A DNA stretch of 64,000 nt from Streptomyces sp. NRRL F-5727 (GTDB taxonomy: Bacteria; Actinomycetota; Actinomycetes; Streptomycetales; Streptomycetaceae), in contig NZ_JOGX01000019.1 of the NCBI RefSeq assembly GCF_000719555.1, forward strand, positions 83,835 to 147,834, written 5' to 3'. Below, piece by piece: positions 42,827-50,722 of the stretch. Numbering within the stretch: the stretch's first letter is position 1; each line of letters starts with the position of its first letter. Under the pieces are notes generated by a model. It was not told where the DNA came from and searched no databases. It saw only the letters and a list, made by a program, of their open reading frames with translations. The position numbers and the translations under genes were made by a program.

Positions 42827-44266
42827 TCATGATCGTACGCAGAACGGGCGCCGGGACCGGCGTGCGGCGGGCTGGCGTGTCCCGCGCCCCGGCCCCCAGG
42901 ACCCCGCCCTCGGGAGGGCGGCGGCGGCCGGCAGCGTCAGGGCCGCGACGAGCGCGAGGGCCGGGAGCGCGGCGCCGTGCGCGGGGACGAAGCCGCCGCC
43001 CGGGACGAGGGCGAGGAGCAGGGCGGCGAGGGCCACGCCGAGGGCCGGCCCGGTGTTCATCGCGGTCTGCTGGAGCCCGCCGGCGACCCCGGCGTGCGCC
43101 TCGGGGGCGTGGCGGACGATCGCGGCCGTCGCGGTGACCATCAGGGTGACGAAGCCGGCGCCGAGGAGCGCCGCGCCCGCGCCGGTCGCCCCGGCTCCGG
43201 CGTCCGCGTCGAGCCGGGCGAGCACCAGGACGCCCGCGGTGAGCAGCAGCCCGCCGGTGAGGGCGGCGCCCCGGGGGCCGAGACGCCGCTGGAGCAGCGG
43301 GCAGAACGCGGCGCCGAACACCATCAGGACGGCGAGCGGAAGGAAGCGGAGGCCGGCCGCCAGCGGGTCGAGGCGCTGGACCTCCTGGAGGAAGTACGTG
43401 GTCACGAAGAGGGTGCCGGAGAGGGCGGCGGAGGCGGCGAGCAGCGCCGCGAGACCGGCGGCCACCGGGCGGCCCGTGACCAGTGCGGGCGGCAGCAGCG
43501 GGTGCGGGGCGCGCCGCTCGTGGCGTACGAGGGCGAGGGCGAGGGCCGCCGACCCGGTGAGGGCGACGGCGGCCCGCCCACCCGCGCCGGGGTGCGGGAG
43601 GGTGACGAGCCCGTGGACGAGGAGGCCGAGCGCGCCGGCGAGGAGCAGGGCGCCGAGGGGATCGCCGCCGGCACGCGCGCGTGCGGGGTCCGGGCGGTGG
43701 GGTGCGCGGACGGTGAGGGCGAGGAGGCCGACGGCGAACGTCGGGGGCACGCCGAGCAGGAAGACGGAGCGCCAGCCGTACGTGGAGACCAGAGCGCCGC
43801 CGAGCAGCGGGCCGGCCGCGGCGGCGAGCCCGATGGCGCCGGTGCGCACGGCGATCGGGGTGGTGAGCCGGTCCGGCGGGTAGGCGGTGCGCAGCATGCC
43901 GAGGGTGGCGGGCTGGAGCAGCGCCCCGCAGGCGCCCTGGAGGATCCGGAGGAGGACGACGGCGCCGATGCCGGGGGCGAGCGCGATCGCGGCCGAGGCG
44001 GCGGCGAAGCCGAGGGAGCCGACGGCGAAGACCCGATGGTGGCCGTGGCGGTCGCCGAGCCGCCCGGCGAGGACGAGAAGGCTCGCGACGGCGACGAGGT
44101 AGCCGGTGCTGGTCCACTGGACCTGGGCGAGACCGGCGTGCAGATCGCGCTGGAGGGCGGGTTGGGCGAGCGTGAGGACGGTGCCGTCGAGGGCGACGAC
44201 GGCGGCCCCGGTGACGCTGCACACGAGGGCGCGGGCGCGGCCGCCGGCGGTCGGCGTGGTGTTCAT
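42827..44266 (-). CDS. MFS multidrug efflux transporter
   Basis: A 479-aa protein with about 14 hydrophobic segments (DHA2-like). The first helix motif ALDGTVLTLAQPALQRDL, loop 2-3 motif GRLGDRHGHHRVF and helix 5 pattern GPLLGGALVSTYGWRSVFL are typical of drug:H+ antiporters. It overlaps the upstream TetR gene by 4 bp (ATGA), so it is the repressor's target. It ends with a Gly/Arg-rich cytoplasmic tail. Substrate unknown. Confidence 0.94.
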   Translation of the reverse strand: MNTTPTAGGRARALVCSVTGAAVVALDGTVLTLAQPALQRDLHAGLAQVQWTSTGYLVAVASLLVLAGRLGDRHGHHRVFAVGSLGFAAASAAIALAPGIGAVVLLRILQGACGALLQPATLGMLRTAYPPDRLTTPIAVRTGAIGLAAAAGPLLGGALVSTYGWRSVFLLGVPPTFAVGLLALTVRAPHRPDPARARAGGDPLGALLLAGALGLLVHGLVTLPHPGAGGRAAVALTGSAALALALVRHERRAPHPLLPPALVTGRPVAAGLAALLAASAALSGTLFVTTYFLQEVQRLDPLAAGLRFLPLAVLMVFGAAFCPLLQRRLGPRGAALTGGLLLTAGVLVLARLDADAGAGATGAGAALLGAGFVTLMVTATAAIVRHAPEAHAGVAGGLQQTAMNTGPALGVALAALLLALVPGGGFVPAHGAALPALALVAALTLPAAAALPRAGSWGPGRGTRQPAARRSRRPFCVRS

Positions 44267-44967
44267 CGCGTGGGACCGGCCGGGCCGAGGTGGGCGTCGA
44301 GGGTGGCGCGGACGAGGGGTGCGGGGTCGTCGGAGCCGGTGGCCAGGGCGAGGCTGCCCCAGTGGCCGAGCTGGGCGAGGCCGTGGAGGTTCGCCCAGAG
44401 CGCGCCCGCGGCGGTGACGGGATCGACACCGGCGACGGTGGCGGGGCGGAGTTCGGCGACGACGGCGGTGAGCCGGGCGAAGAGCGGCAGACTGGTCTCC
44501 CGCAGCCCCAGACGGCCGCTCTCCAGCAGGTCGTGGCGGAACATCAGCTCGTACATGCCGCGGCGCTCCGACGCGTACGCGAGGTAGACGCGGGCGAGGA
44601 TCTCGGCCCGCGCCCGCGGCCCGGCGTCCGGGCGGTCCGCCTCGGCGACACGGGCGGTCAGTTCGGCGAAGCCCTCGCGGGCGATGGCCGAGAGCAGGTC
44701 GAGGTGGGTCGGGAACCAGCGGCGGGGCGCGCCGTGGGAGACGCCGGCGCGGCGGGCGATCTCGCGGAGGGTGAGGGCCTGGACGCCCTCGGCGTCGACG
44801 AGGGCGACACCGGTCCTCACGAGCCGTTCGCGCAGCCCGCCGCGGTCGCCCGAGCCGGAGCCCGCGCGCGTGTCCGGCTTCGCGTCCGGGCCCGCGTCAG
44901 CGACGGCGTCGGCGCCGTCACCGTCGACCGGAGCGTCAGGCTGATCCTGAGGTGCAGGGTGAGACAT
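44263..44967 (-). CDS. TetR-family repressor of the efflux operon
   Basis: A 234-aa regulator. An unusual acidic N-terminal extension (about 1-45, DGDGADAVADAGPD-like) precedes the HTH (about 55-95; TLREIARRAGVSHGAPRRWF). The ligand domain follows. Three copies of a 15-bp palindrome cover its start region, so it very likely represses its own operon with the MFS transporter and the phosphatase. The ATG at 44967 lies inside the first operator copy; the GTG two codons upstream is possible. Confidence 0.93.
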   Translation of the reverse strand: MSHPAPQDQPDAPVDGDGADAVADAGPDAKPDTRAGSGSGDRGGLRERLVRTGVALVDAEGVQALTLREIARRAGVSHGAPRRWFPTHLDLLSAIAREGFAELTARVAEADRPDAGPRARAEILARVYLAYASERRGMYELMFRHDLLESGRLGLRETSLPLFARLTAVVAELRPATVAGVDPVTAAGALWANLHGLAQLGHWGSLALATGSDDPAPLVRATLDAHLGPAGPTR

Positions 44968-45024
44968 GGACACTGTCTACCACCCCTAGTAGACACTGTC
45001 TACGGGGGAGTAGACAGCGTCTAC
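44966..45024. promoter_or_regulatory. three TetR operator copies
   Basis: Consensus GTAGACACTGTCTAC. Copy 2 (44989-45003) is a perfect 15-bp palindrome, copy 3 (45010-45024) matches 14 of 15 in symmetric terms, and copy 1 (44966-44980) 13 of 15. Centres are 23 and 21 bp apart, about two helical turns. They precede the tetR-MFS-phosphatase operon and adjoin the divergent manganese-riboswitch promoter. Confidence 0.8.
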
Positions 45025-45057
45025 TCCCCCGGTGACCCATCGGTTACACTGGTGGAC

Positions 45058-45170
45058 AGCGAAGGGGAGTAGCCCTGCGAACCGGTCGTCGACACACTGG
45101 AACCCCCGGGTTCCCGGTGACCGGGTCCGCGTCTGACGTGGACGGGCGAGACCTTCGGCCAGGCATCACC
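45058..45170 (+). promoter_or_regulatory. yybP-ykoY manganese riboswitch
   Basis: The 5' block AAGGGGAGTAGCC (45062 on), the central CGCGTCTGACGTGG and the 3' block GGGCGAGACCTTCGGCC (45144 on) are the conserved elements of the yybP-ykoY Mn2+ sensor. It is followed by a long leader to the TMEM165-type transporter at 45282. A TACACT -10-like box (45045-45050) would start the transcript close to 45057. Mn2+ binding is expected to turn the exporter on. Confidence 0.85.
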
Positions 45171-45281
45171 GCGTCCACACCTCCGTGGGCGTGGTCCGTC
45201 ATGCCGGGCCGAGTGGTCCTCCCGTCGCCCACCGAGGTGCCGTGCGGAGCCACCGGCCCGGACCGAGCAGAGAGCGCCGGT

Positions 45282-45866
45282 ATGCACCTCGACCCCTTGG
45301 CGATCGTCACCGCCTTCGGGCTCATCTTCCTCGCCGAGCTTCCCGACAAGACGATGTTCGCGTCGCTCGCCATGGGCACGCGCATGCGTCCCCTGTACGT
45401 GTGGTTCGGCACCTCCGCGGCCTTCGCGGTGCACGTCGCCATCGCCGTCGGCGCCGGCAGCCTCCTCGGGCTGCTCCCCGGCTGGATCGTCAAGCTGGTC
45501 TCCGCGCTGATGTTCGGCTTCGGCGCCTTCGTCCTGCTGCGCGCCGGCGGCGACGACGACGAGGAGGACACGGCCGGCAAGACGGTCACCGGCTTCTGGC
45601 CGGTCTTCTCCACCGCGTTCATGGCCGTCTTCATCAGCGAGTGGGGCGACCTGACCCAGATCACCACCGCCAACCTCGCCGCCACCAACGGCACCGCGTC
45701 GACCGCGATCGGCTCCTTCCTCGCGCTCACCTCGGTCTCCGCGCTGGCCCTGGTCGCCGGCCGCTTCATCGCCAAGCGCGTCCCGCTCAAGACCGTCCAG
45801 CGCGTCGGCGGCGTCTGCATGGCGGGCCTCGCGATCTGGTCCCTCGTCGAGGTCTTCACCGGCTGA
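45282..45866 (+). CDS. TMEM165/GDT1-family manganese exporter
   Basis: A 194-aa membrane protein with six hydrophobic helices and the two family motifs LAELPDKTMFASL (about 17-29) and SEWGDLTQI (about 121-129), which form the cation path. Family members export Mn2+ (or exchange Ca2+/Mn2+ for H+). Direct control by the upstream yybP-ykoY riboswitch supports a manganese role. The ATG at 45282 begins the first helix. In-frame Met codons upstream lie within the riboswitch and are ruled out. Confidence 0.93.
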   Translation: MHLDPLAIVTAFGLIFLAELPDKTMFASLAMGTRMRPLYVWFGTSAAFAVHVAIAVGAGSLLGLLPGWIVKLVSALMFGFGAFVLLRAGGDDDEEDTAGKTVTGFWPVFSTAFMAVFISEWGDLTQITTANLAATNGTASTAIGSFLALTSVSALALVAGRFIAKRVPLKTVQRVGGVCMAGLAIWSLVEVFTG

Positions 45867-45908
45867 CCCACCCGGCCGCTCCCCCTTCCGGGGCCGTACC
45901 CGCGCACG

Positions 45909-45957
45909 ACGGGGACGGCCCCGGAGCCGTCCGCACCACGGGGACGGCCCCGGAGCC
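45909..45957. repeat. 20-bp direct repeat pair
   Basis: ACGGGGACGGCCCCGGAGCC at 45909-45928 and again, identical, at 45938-45957, just downstream of the Mn exporter and upstream of the hemerythrin-like gene. Each contains a short GGGGACGGCCCC hairpin, so the pair may act as a weak terminator. Confidence 0.7.
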
Positions 45958-45993
45958 ATGGCCCCCGGCGTACACCGGTGCGATCATGCGGCC

Positions 45994-46521
45994 ATGGCCA
46001 CCGTCCCCGCCCCCTCCGACCCGGCCGACCGCCACACGGCGTTCGGCAGCCAGCTCGTCGACGTCCACCTCTGGCTCCGCGAGGAGCTCGCCCGGCTCCG
46101 CGGCGGCCTCGACGCCTACCTGGCCGGCACCGGCGAGCGGCCCCGCGACCTGCGGGCGCACTGCCTCGCCTTCTGCTCCGCGCTCACCCGCCACCACACC
46201 GCCGAGGACGACGGGGTCTTCCCCGCGCTCGCCGCGGCCCATCCCGAGCTGCGCCCGGTCCTGGACGAGCTGGCGCACGACCACGTGCAGGTGGAGGAGG
46301 TCCTGATCCGCCTCCAGACCCTGCTCGACGAACTGCCCACCGGACGGGACGGCACGCTCGGCCCCGAGGAGACCCGGTGGGTGAGCGGCGAACTGGACGG
46401 GCTGATCGCGCTGGTCGAATCGCACTTCACGTACGAGGAGAAGAAGCTGGTCGCAGCCCTGAACGGGCTCGGCGTCCCGCTCTCCGACGACTTCGCGCTC
46501 CGCGACCTCACCGGCGGCTGA
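45994..46521 (+). CDS. hemerythrin-like HHE-domain protein
   Basis: A 175-aa four-helix-bundle protein. Histidines and acids expected to bind a di-iron centre appear in order: DVHLWLREEL (about 24), LTRHHTAEDDGVFP (about 64), LAHDHVQVEEVL (about 93) and VESHFTYEEKKL (about 148). Such proteins sense or store O2 or NO, or protect against oxidants. ATG at 45994 was chosen for the start of similarity. It is 44 bp upstream of the M20 amidohydrolase gene on the same strand. Confidence 0.9.
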   Translation: MATVPAPSDPADRHTAFGSQLVDVHLWLREELARLRGGLDAYLAGTGERPRDLRAHCLAFCSALTRHHTAEDDGVFPALAAAHPELRPVLDELAHDHVQVEEVLIRLQTLLDELPTGRDGTLGPEETRWVSGELDGLIALVESHFTYEEKKLVAALNGLGVPLSDDFALRDLTGG

Positions 46522-46565
46522 CCCGTACGGGACGCAGCCGCGGTCACCGACCTGGAGGGAAGCCC

Positions 46566-47951
46566 ATGACGCACGATCCGGTCCACCCCGATCCCGTCCA
46601 TCCGAATCCCGTCCACCCGGATCCGGTCCACCCCTATCCCGTCCACCCCGACCGCGTCCACGCCGACCCCGTCCACGCCGAGCTCGACCGGCTGGCCGAG
46701 AAGACCGCCGCGCAGGTGATCGCCTGGCGGCGCCACCTCCACCAGCACCCCGAGCTGTCCAACCGGGAGGAGAACACCGCCCGGCTGGTCGCCGGCCATC
46801 TGCGGAGCCTGGGGCTCGACGAGGTCCGCACCGGGATCGCCGGGCACGGCGTGGTCGGCGTGCTCCGGGGAACGGCCGCCGGGGGACGCGACCGGGTGGC
46901 GGCCCTGCGCGCCGACATCGACGCGCTGCCGGTGAAGGACCTGTGCGAGGTCGACTTCGCCTCGCGGGTGGTGGACGCGGACTATCCGGGCGGCCCGTTC
47001 CCCGTCTCCCACGCCTGCGGCCACGACTGCCACACGGCGATGCTGATGGGGGCCGCGACGGTCCTCGCCGGGGTCCGCGACCGGCTGCCGGGCACCGTCG
47101 TCCTCGTCTTCCAGCCGGCCGAGGAGGGGCCGCCGGTGACCGAGACCGGCGGCGCGCTCGCCATGGTCGAGGCGGGCGCCTTCGCCGACCCGGTGCCGAC
47201 GATGGCGTTCGGCATGCACGTGACGCCGTACCCGAAGGGGTACGTGGGCTACCGGGTGGGCAACCAGTACGGGGCCTCCGTGCTCGTCCGGATCACGATC
47301 AGCGGCAAGCAGGTGCACGGCTCCACCCCGTGGCAGGGCGTCGACCCGATGCCGGCCGCCGGGGCGGTGCTCACCGGGATCGGGCAGCTGTACCGCCAGG
47401 TGTCGGCCTTCGACCCGGTCACCGTCACCATCGGGCACGTCGAGGACGTCGGCCGGTTCAACATCATCGGCCAGACGGTGACGCTCTGGGGCACCGTCCG
47501 CTGCGCGGTGGAGTCCGACATGGCCGAGGTGCGGGAACGGCTCCGGCGCCTCGCCGAGCACTCGGCGGCGGCGTACGGGGCCACGGCCGAGGTGGAGTTC
47601 CTCCAGCCGGTGCCGCCGGTGCACAACACCGGGCCGTGGGTGACGGCCGCGCTGCCGACCCTCCGGCGGGTCGTGGGCGAGGAGCGGGTCACCGAGACCG
47701 GGGCGACCCTCGGCTACGACGACGTCTCCGAGTTCATCGCGCGCTTCGGCGGTCTGTACGTGATGCTCGGCGTGCAGGACGCCGCGCTGGACGCCGACGG
47801 GCTGCCGGTGCCGGAGGAGGGCGGGCGCGGTCTCGTCACCAACCACAATCCGCACTTCTACGCCGACGACGACACCCTCGTCACCGGCGTCCGGCTCCAC
47901 GCGCACGTGGCCTACGACCACCTCACGGGGGCGCTGCTGCCCGCCGGGTGA
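46566..47951 (+). CDS. M20-family amidohydrolase with N-terminal VHP repeat
   Basis: A 461-aa metallopeptidase-type amidohydrolase (hippurate or N-acyl-amino-acid hydrolase type). Residues 4-38 form seven pentapeptides of the type (D/N/Y)PVHP. The enzyme follows: RRHLHQHPELSNREENTA (about 56-73), metal ligands in HACGHDCHTAML (about 150-161) and FQPAEEG, dimerisation domain near ISGKQVHGSTPWQGVDP, and the final ligand in TNHNPHFYADDD. ATG at 46566 follows GAGGGAAGCC. The repeat is in frame and has a good ribosome site, so it is likely translated. Its histidines might bind metal. Confidence 0.92.
   Translation: MTHDPVHPDPVHPNPVHPDPVHPYPVHPDRVHADPVHAELDRLAEKTAAQVIAWRRHLHQHPELSNREENTARLVAGHLRSLGLDEVRTGIAGHGVVGVLRGTAAGGRDRVAALRADIDALPVKDLCEVDFASRVVDADYPGGPFPVSHACGHDCHTAMLMGAATVLAGVRDRLPGTVVLVFQPAEEGPPVTETGGALAMVEAGAFADPVPTMAFGMHVTPYPKGYVGYRVGNQYGASVLVRITISGKQVHGSTPWQGVDPMPAAGAVLTGIGQLYRQVSAFDPVTVTIGHVEDVGRFNIIGQTVTLWGTVRCAVESDMAEVRERLRRLAEHSAAAYGATAEVEFLQPVPPVHNTGPWVTAALPTLRRVVGEERVTETGATLGYDDVSEFIARFGGLYVMLGVQDAALDADGLPVPEEGGRGLVTNHNPHFYADDDTLVTGVRLHAHVAYDHLTGALLPAG
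46575..46679 (+). repeat. 15-bp coding tandem repeat (seven copies)
   Basis: Seven in-frame 15-bp units such as GATCCCGTCCACCCC encode the VHP pentapeptides at the N-terminus of the M20 amidohydrolase. The last two copies change to DRVHA and DPVHA. Unit number could vary by slippage between strains. Confidence 0.85.
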
Positions 47952-48004
47952 ACCGGAGCGGCGGCCCGAGTTGCGCCCGCGCGCGCAGCCGGGAGGCTAG
48001 GGGT

Positions 48005-48325
48005 ATGAACCTGGACCTCACCGCCCTCGCCGACGAGCACCTGGCCGCAGCCCGCACCGCCCCGCACGGGCGCAGCGCCCATCTGGTCCTCCACGACGGC
48101 GTGCTGCGACAGACCGTGATCGCGCTGAAGGCCGGGACCGCCCTGGACGAGCACAACGCTCCCCCGGCGGCCAGCCTCCAGGTGCTCAGCGGCCGGGTAC
48201 AGCTGACCACGCCCGGCTGGGCGGACGAACTCTCCACGGGAGTGCTGCGGATGCTTCCCAAGGAGCGCCACGGCCTGACCGCCGTGGACGACTCCGTGGT
48301 GCTCCTCACCGCCGTCAACGACTGA
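48005..48325 (+). CDS. cupin-domain protein
   Basis: A 106-aa small beta-barrel protein. The cupin core LDEHNAPPAASLQVLSGRVQ (about 50-69) has one of the usual metal-binding histidines (EHNAP), and the second motif ends MLPKERHGLTA. HxH is reduced to a single His, so metal binding may be weak. Function unknown; often a sugar-isomerase or oxidoreductase accessory. Starts 53 bp after the M20 gene with a weak ribosome site (GAGGCTAGGGGT). Confidence 0.88.
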   Translation: MNLDLTALADEHLAAARTAPHGRSAHLVLHDGVLRQTVIALKAGTALDEHNAPPAASLQVLSGRVQLTTPGWADELSTGVLRMLPKERHGLTAVDDSVVLLTAVND

Positions 48326-48330
48326 CCGTC

Positions 48331-48361
48331 GCCGGGCGTGATCGCAGCCGGGCGTGATCGC
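48331..48361. repeat. 15-bp tandem duplication
   Basis: GCCGGGCGTGATCGC is repeated after one base (48331-48345, 48347-48361), just past the cupin stop. The rest of the 256-bp gap up to the L,D-transpeptidase end (48582) shows an AT-richer patch near 48440-48480 but no promoter I can defend. Confidence 0.7.
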
Positions 48362-48581
48362 GGCCGAGGAGGGCGTACCGACGCGGCGGCGCACCGCGCC
48401 TGACGCTCCGTCGTGCGCGCCCGCGCGCCCGCGCACGCTCTGTTGACGTACCTGAATGCGCCTTTTGTCGCGATGGAATGTGGGCGGTCTCGTGCGGCGG
48501 GCGGCCGCGCTCCGGTCCCGGCGGCGCACCGGCACGGTCACGCTGGCGGAGGACGAGACCGAGCGGGCGGCCGAGCCCCCG

Positions 48582-49922
48582 TCAGAGGGCGGGCCGCAGC
48601 GGACTGCCGGCGGCGGCCCGGCCGGCGCCGGGGCCGAGGGCGCTGCCGCCCAGCCACTCGGGCCAGTCGAGGTTCCAGTCGCCGTAGCCGTTGCCGAACG
48701 GCGCCATCGGCTCCCCGTACCCGTTGACGACCCGGACCAGGTCGCCCTCGCGGACCGTGCGGAAGAACCAGCGGGCCGCCTCGGTGGACATCCCGGTGCA
48801 GCCGTGGCTCACGTCGGTGCTGCCCTGCGCGTCCAGCGACCAGGGGGCGGCGTGCAGGTACTCGCCGCTCCACGTCACCCGGGTGGCCCAGCGGACCTTC
48901 AGGTCGTAGAACTCGCGGCTGCCGCGGGCGATCCCGATCGAGTCGCCACGCATCCGGACCATCCGCTCCTTGCCGAGGACGACCTTGGTGCCGACCCGGG
49001 TGCGGAAGCCGCGCTTGCCCGTGGTGACGGGGATGACGCGGAGCAGCCGGCCGTCCCGGTAGACCCGCATCTCGTGGGCGGCGACGTCGGTGACGGCCTC
49101 CACCCGGGCGCCGGTGGAGAAGGTGAGGGGCCGTGACGGGCCGCCGTACAGCCGGTCGGTGACGCGGGTTCCGGCGAGGGCGGAGCGGACCCGGACGGTG
49201 GCGCCGGCCGGCCAGTAGGCGCGCGGCCGGTAGTGCAGGGTGTCGGCGTCCACCCAGTGCCAGGCACCCACGGCGCGCGGCTCGCTGCGCACCTCCAGGG
49301 CGCGTTCGACGATCCGGCGGGCCCCCGGGGCGTCGGCCGGGACGGGGTGGCTCAGCTCCGCGGTGACCGGCTGGCCGACCCCGTACGTACGGGCTCCGCC
49401 GCCCTCGCCGTCGTCGGGGCCGAACGCGACGGTCAGCCGCTCCCCGGCGGGCGCCCGCTCGGTGCGGACGGCGAGCCGGACGACCCGGCGCCGGAGACCG
49501 GCCGGGCCGGTCTCCTCCAGGACGAGCCGGGCGGTGTACGCGCCTCCGGCGGGCAGCGCGACCTCGCTGGTCCAGCGGGTGCCGCCGGTGTCGGTGTGCC
49601 CGGCGACCCGGCGGCCGCGGCGGTCCGTGACGGTCACGTCGGCGAGCCGCCCGGGGGTGCGCAGGGCGAGGTCGACGGGGCCGTCGGCGTCGGCCGGCAG
49701 GGTGACGGCCGCGCGGGCGTCCAGGGCCAGGGTGGTGCGGGGCACCCGGCAGAGGCCGCCCGCGTCGGCGCAGGCGCCGACCGTGACGACGGCGGGCTCC
49801 GGGGCGGTGGAGGCGCCTCCGCCGCCCACCGGCGGCGCCTGGCCAGCGGCGGTGGTGACGAGCACGGCCCCGACGGCGAGGGAGAGCGCTCCCCACCCCT
49901 GTACGTATCGGCGTGACGGCAC
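48582..49922 (-). CDS. L,D-transpeptidase (YkuD) with N-terminal Ig-like domains
   Basis: A 446-aa cell-wall cross-linking enzyme. A signal or anchor segment (WGALSLAVGAVLVTTAA, about 10-26), two beta-sandwich regions (about 45-260), then the YkuD domain (about 265-400). It has MRVYRDGRLLRVIPVTTGKR, FRTRVGTKVVLGK and the catalytic HAAPWS...STDVSHGCTGMS (Cys about 378). It would form 3-3 cross-links and resist beta-lactams that target PBPs. GTG at 49922 follows GGGGAGGGG. The C-terminal PFGNGYGDWNLDWPEW is typical for streptomycete members. Confidence 0.93.
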   Translation of the reverse strand: MPSRRYVQGWGALSLAVGAVLVTTAAGQAPPVGGGGASTAPEPAVVTVGACADAGGLCRVPRTTLALDARAAVTLPADADGPVDLALRTPGRLADVTVTDRRGRRVAGHTDTGGTRWTSEVALPAGGAYTARLVLEETGPAGLRRRVVRLAVRTERAPAGERLTVAFGPDDGEGGGARTYGVGQPVTAELSHPVPADAPGARRIVERALEVRSEPRAVGAWHWVDADTLHYRPRAYWPAGATVRVRSALAGTRVTDRLYGGPSRPLTFSTGARVEAVTDVAAHEMRVYRDGRLLRVIPVTTGKRGFRTRVGTKVVLGKERMVRMRGDSIGIARGSREFYDLKVRWATRVTWSGEYLHAAPWSLDAQGSTDVSHGCTGMSTEAARWFFRTVREGDLVRVVNGYGEPMAPFGNGYGDWNLDWPEWLGGSALGPGAGRAAAGSPLRPAL

Positions 49923-50066
49923 GTCGGCCCCTCCCCTTTCGTCGCTGGCCGGTCGGCGCGCCGGCGGGCGGACACCGGCCGGATCATCAGAACCGACAGG
50001 GGGAGAAAAGGATGATCACATGTGCGGGCGTGGCGGGCGAGAGGCCCGGGAGACGACTCGAATGGG

Positions 50067-50555
50067 TCAGCGGGGCGGTTCCGGGAGCTCCTCGCCGGTC
50101 TCCAGGAGCGACTTCAGGCTGGAGACGATCGCGGGCCAGCCCTCCCCGATGAGCCCCCGCATGATGCCGTCCGGCTCCAGGCCGTCGTGCGTGACGGTCA
50201 GCTTGACCATGTCGTCGCCGGAGGGTTCGAGGTCGAACGTGACGGTGGACCGGCGCTCGCGGGAGAGGAGCCCGTACACCTCGTCGTCCAGACGGACCGC
50301 CTTCGCCCATTCGGGGGTGAAGGTGTGCCAGGTGTACGCGAGCCGGCGGCCCGGCACCGCCTCGACGACCACCTGCTCGGGGTCGGCGGTCCGCCGGCCG
50401 CCCTCGTCCCAGACCATCCCCGCGCCGGGAGTCCATGCCGTCTCGAAGGCCACGCCCCAGTAGCGCCGGGTCAGTTCCGGCTCCGTCAGCGCCTTCCAGA
50501 GGTCGTCCGGGGACGTCCTGATGTAGCTGGTGTAGACGTACGCGTCGGTGTCCAT
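50067..50555 (-). CDS. SRPBCC/AHSA1-domain protein
   Basis: A 162-aa START-like protein. YVYTSYIRTSPDDLWKALTE, RYWGVAFETAWTPGAGMVW, YTWHTFTPEW and DMVKLTVTHDGLEPDG match the AHSA1 branch, in which small proteins bind a hydrophobic ligand. It is divergent from the PadR regulator across a perfect 10-bp-arm inverted repeat, so it is probably that regulator's target. ATG at 50555 was chosen because the fold begins there and GGAGGAGC lies about 10 nt upstream. Confidence 0.9.
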   Translation of the reverse strand: MDTDAYVYTSYIRTSPDDLWKALTEPELTRRYWGVAFETAWTPGAGMVWDEGGRRTADPEQVVVEAVPGRRLAYTWHTFTPEWAKAVRLDDEVYGLLSRERRSTVTFDLEPSGDDMVKLTVTHDGLEPDGIMRGLIGEGWPAIVSSLKSLLETGEELPEPPR

Positions 50556-50671
50556 GGCGCTGCTCGCTCCTCCGGCCCCCGGTCGTCTCCCCCGTGGTGT
50601 CTGGTGATCCAGCGTAGGCAGGCCCGGGGCCCGCGTGCCAGGCAGGACCGCGCGGACCGCCGTCACCTCGG

Positions 50672-50705
50672 CCGTTGAATAGGTGCGGAGGAAACTATTC
50701 AACGG
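50672..50705. promoter_or_regulatory. PadR operator
   Basis: A perfect inverted repeat, CCGTTGAATA (50672-50681) and TATTCAACGG (50696-50705), with a 14-bp spacer, in the divergent region of the padR and SRPBCC genes. It ends 6 bp before the padR -10 (TAGCGT, 50711-50716). AT-rich arms in a GC-rich background strengthen the call. Confidence 0.8.
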
Positions 50706-50722
50706 ACTGCTAGCGTGTCCGG

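Noticed and set aside
45117..45281. N-terminal extension of the Mn exporter from upstream Met codons
   Set aside because: These codons lie in or just after the riboswitch, and the family begins at the Met at 45282.
48440..48480. Promoter TTGACG in the AT-richer patch after the cupin gene
   Set aside because: No -10 at a suitable distance and no gene start downstream.
48413..49136. Plus-strand ORFs over the L,D-transpeptidase gene
   Set aside because: They are antisense shadows of a clear YkuD gene and have Arg/Gly/Ala-rich, non-protein-like translations.
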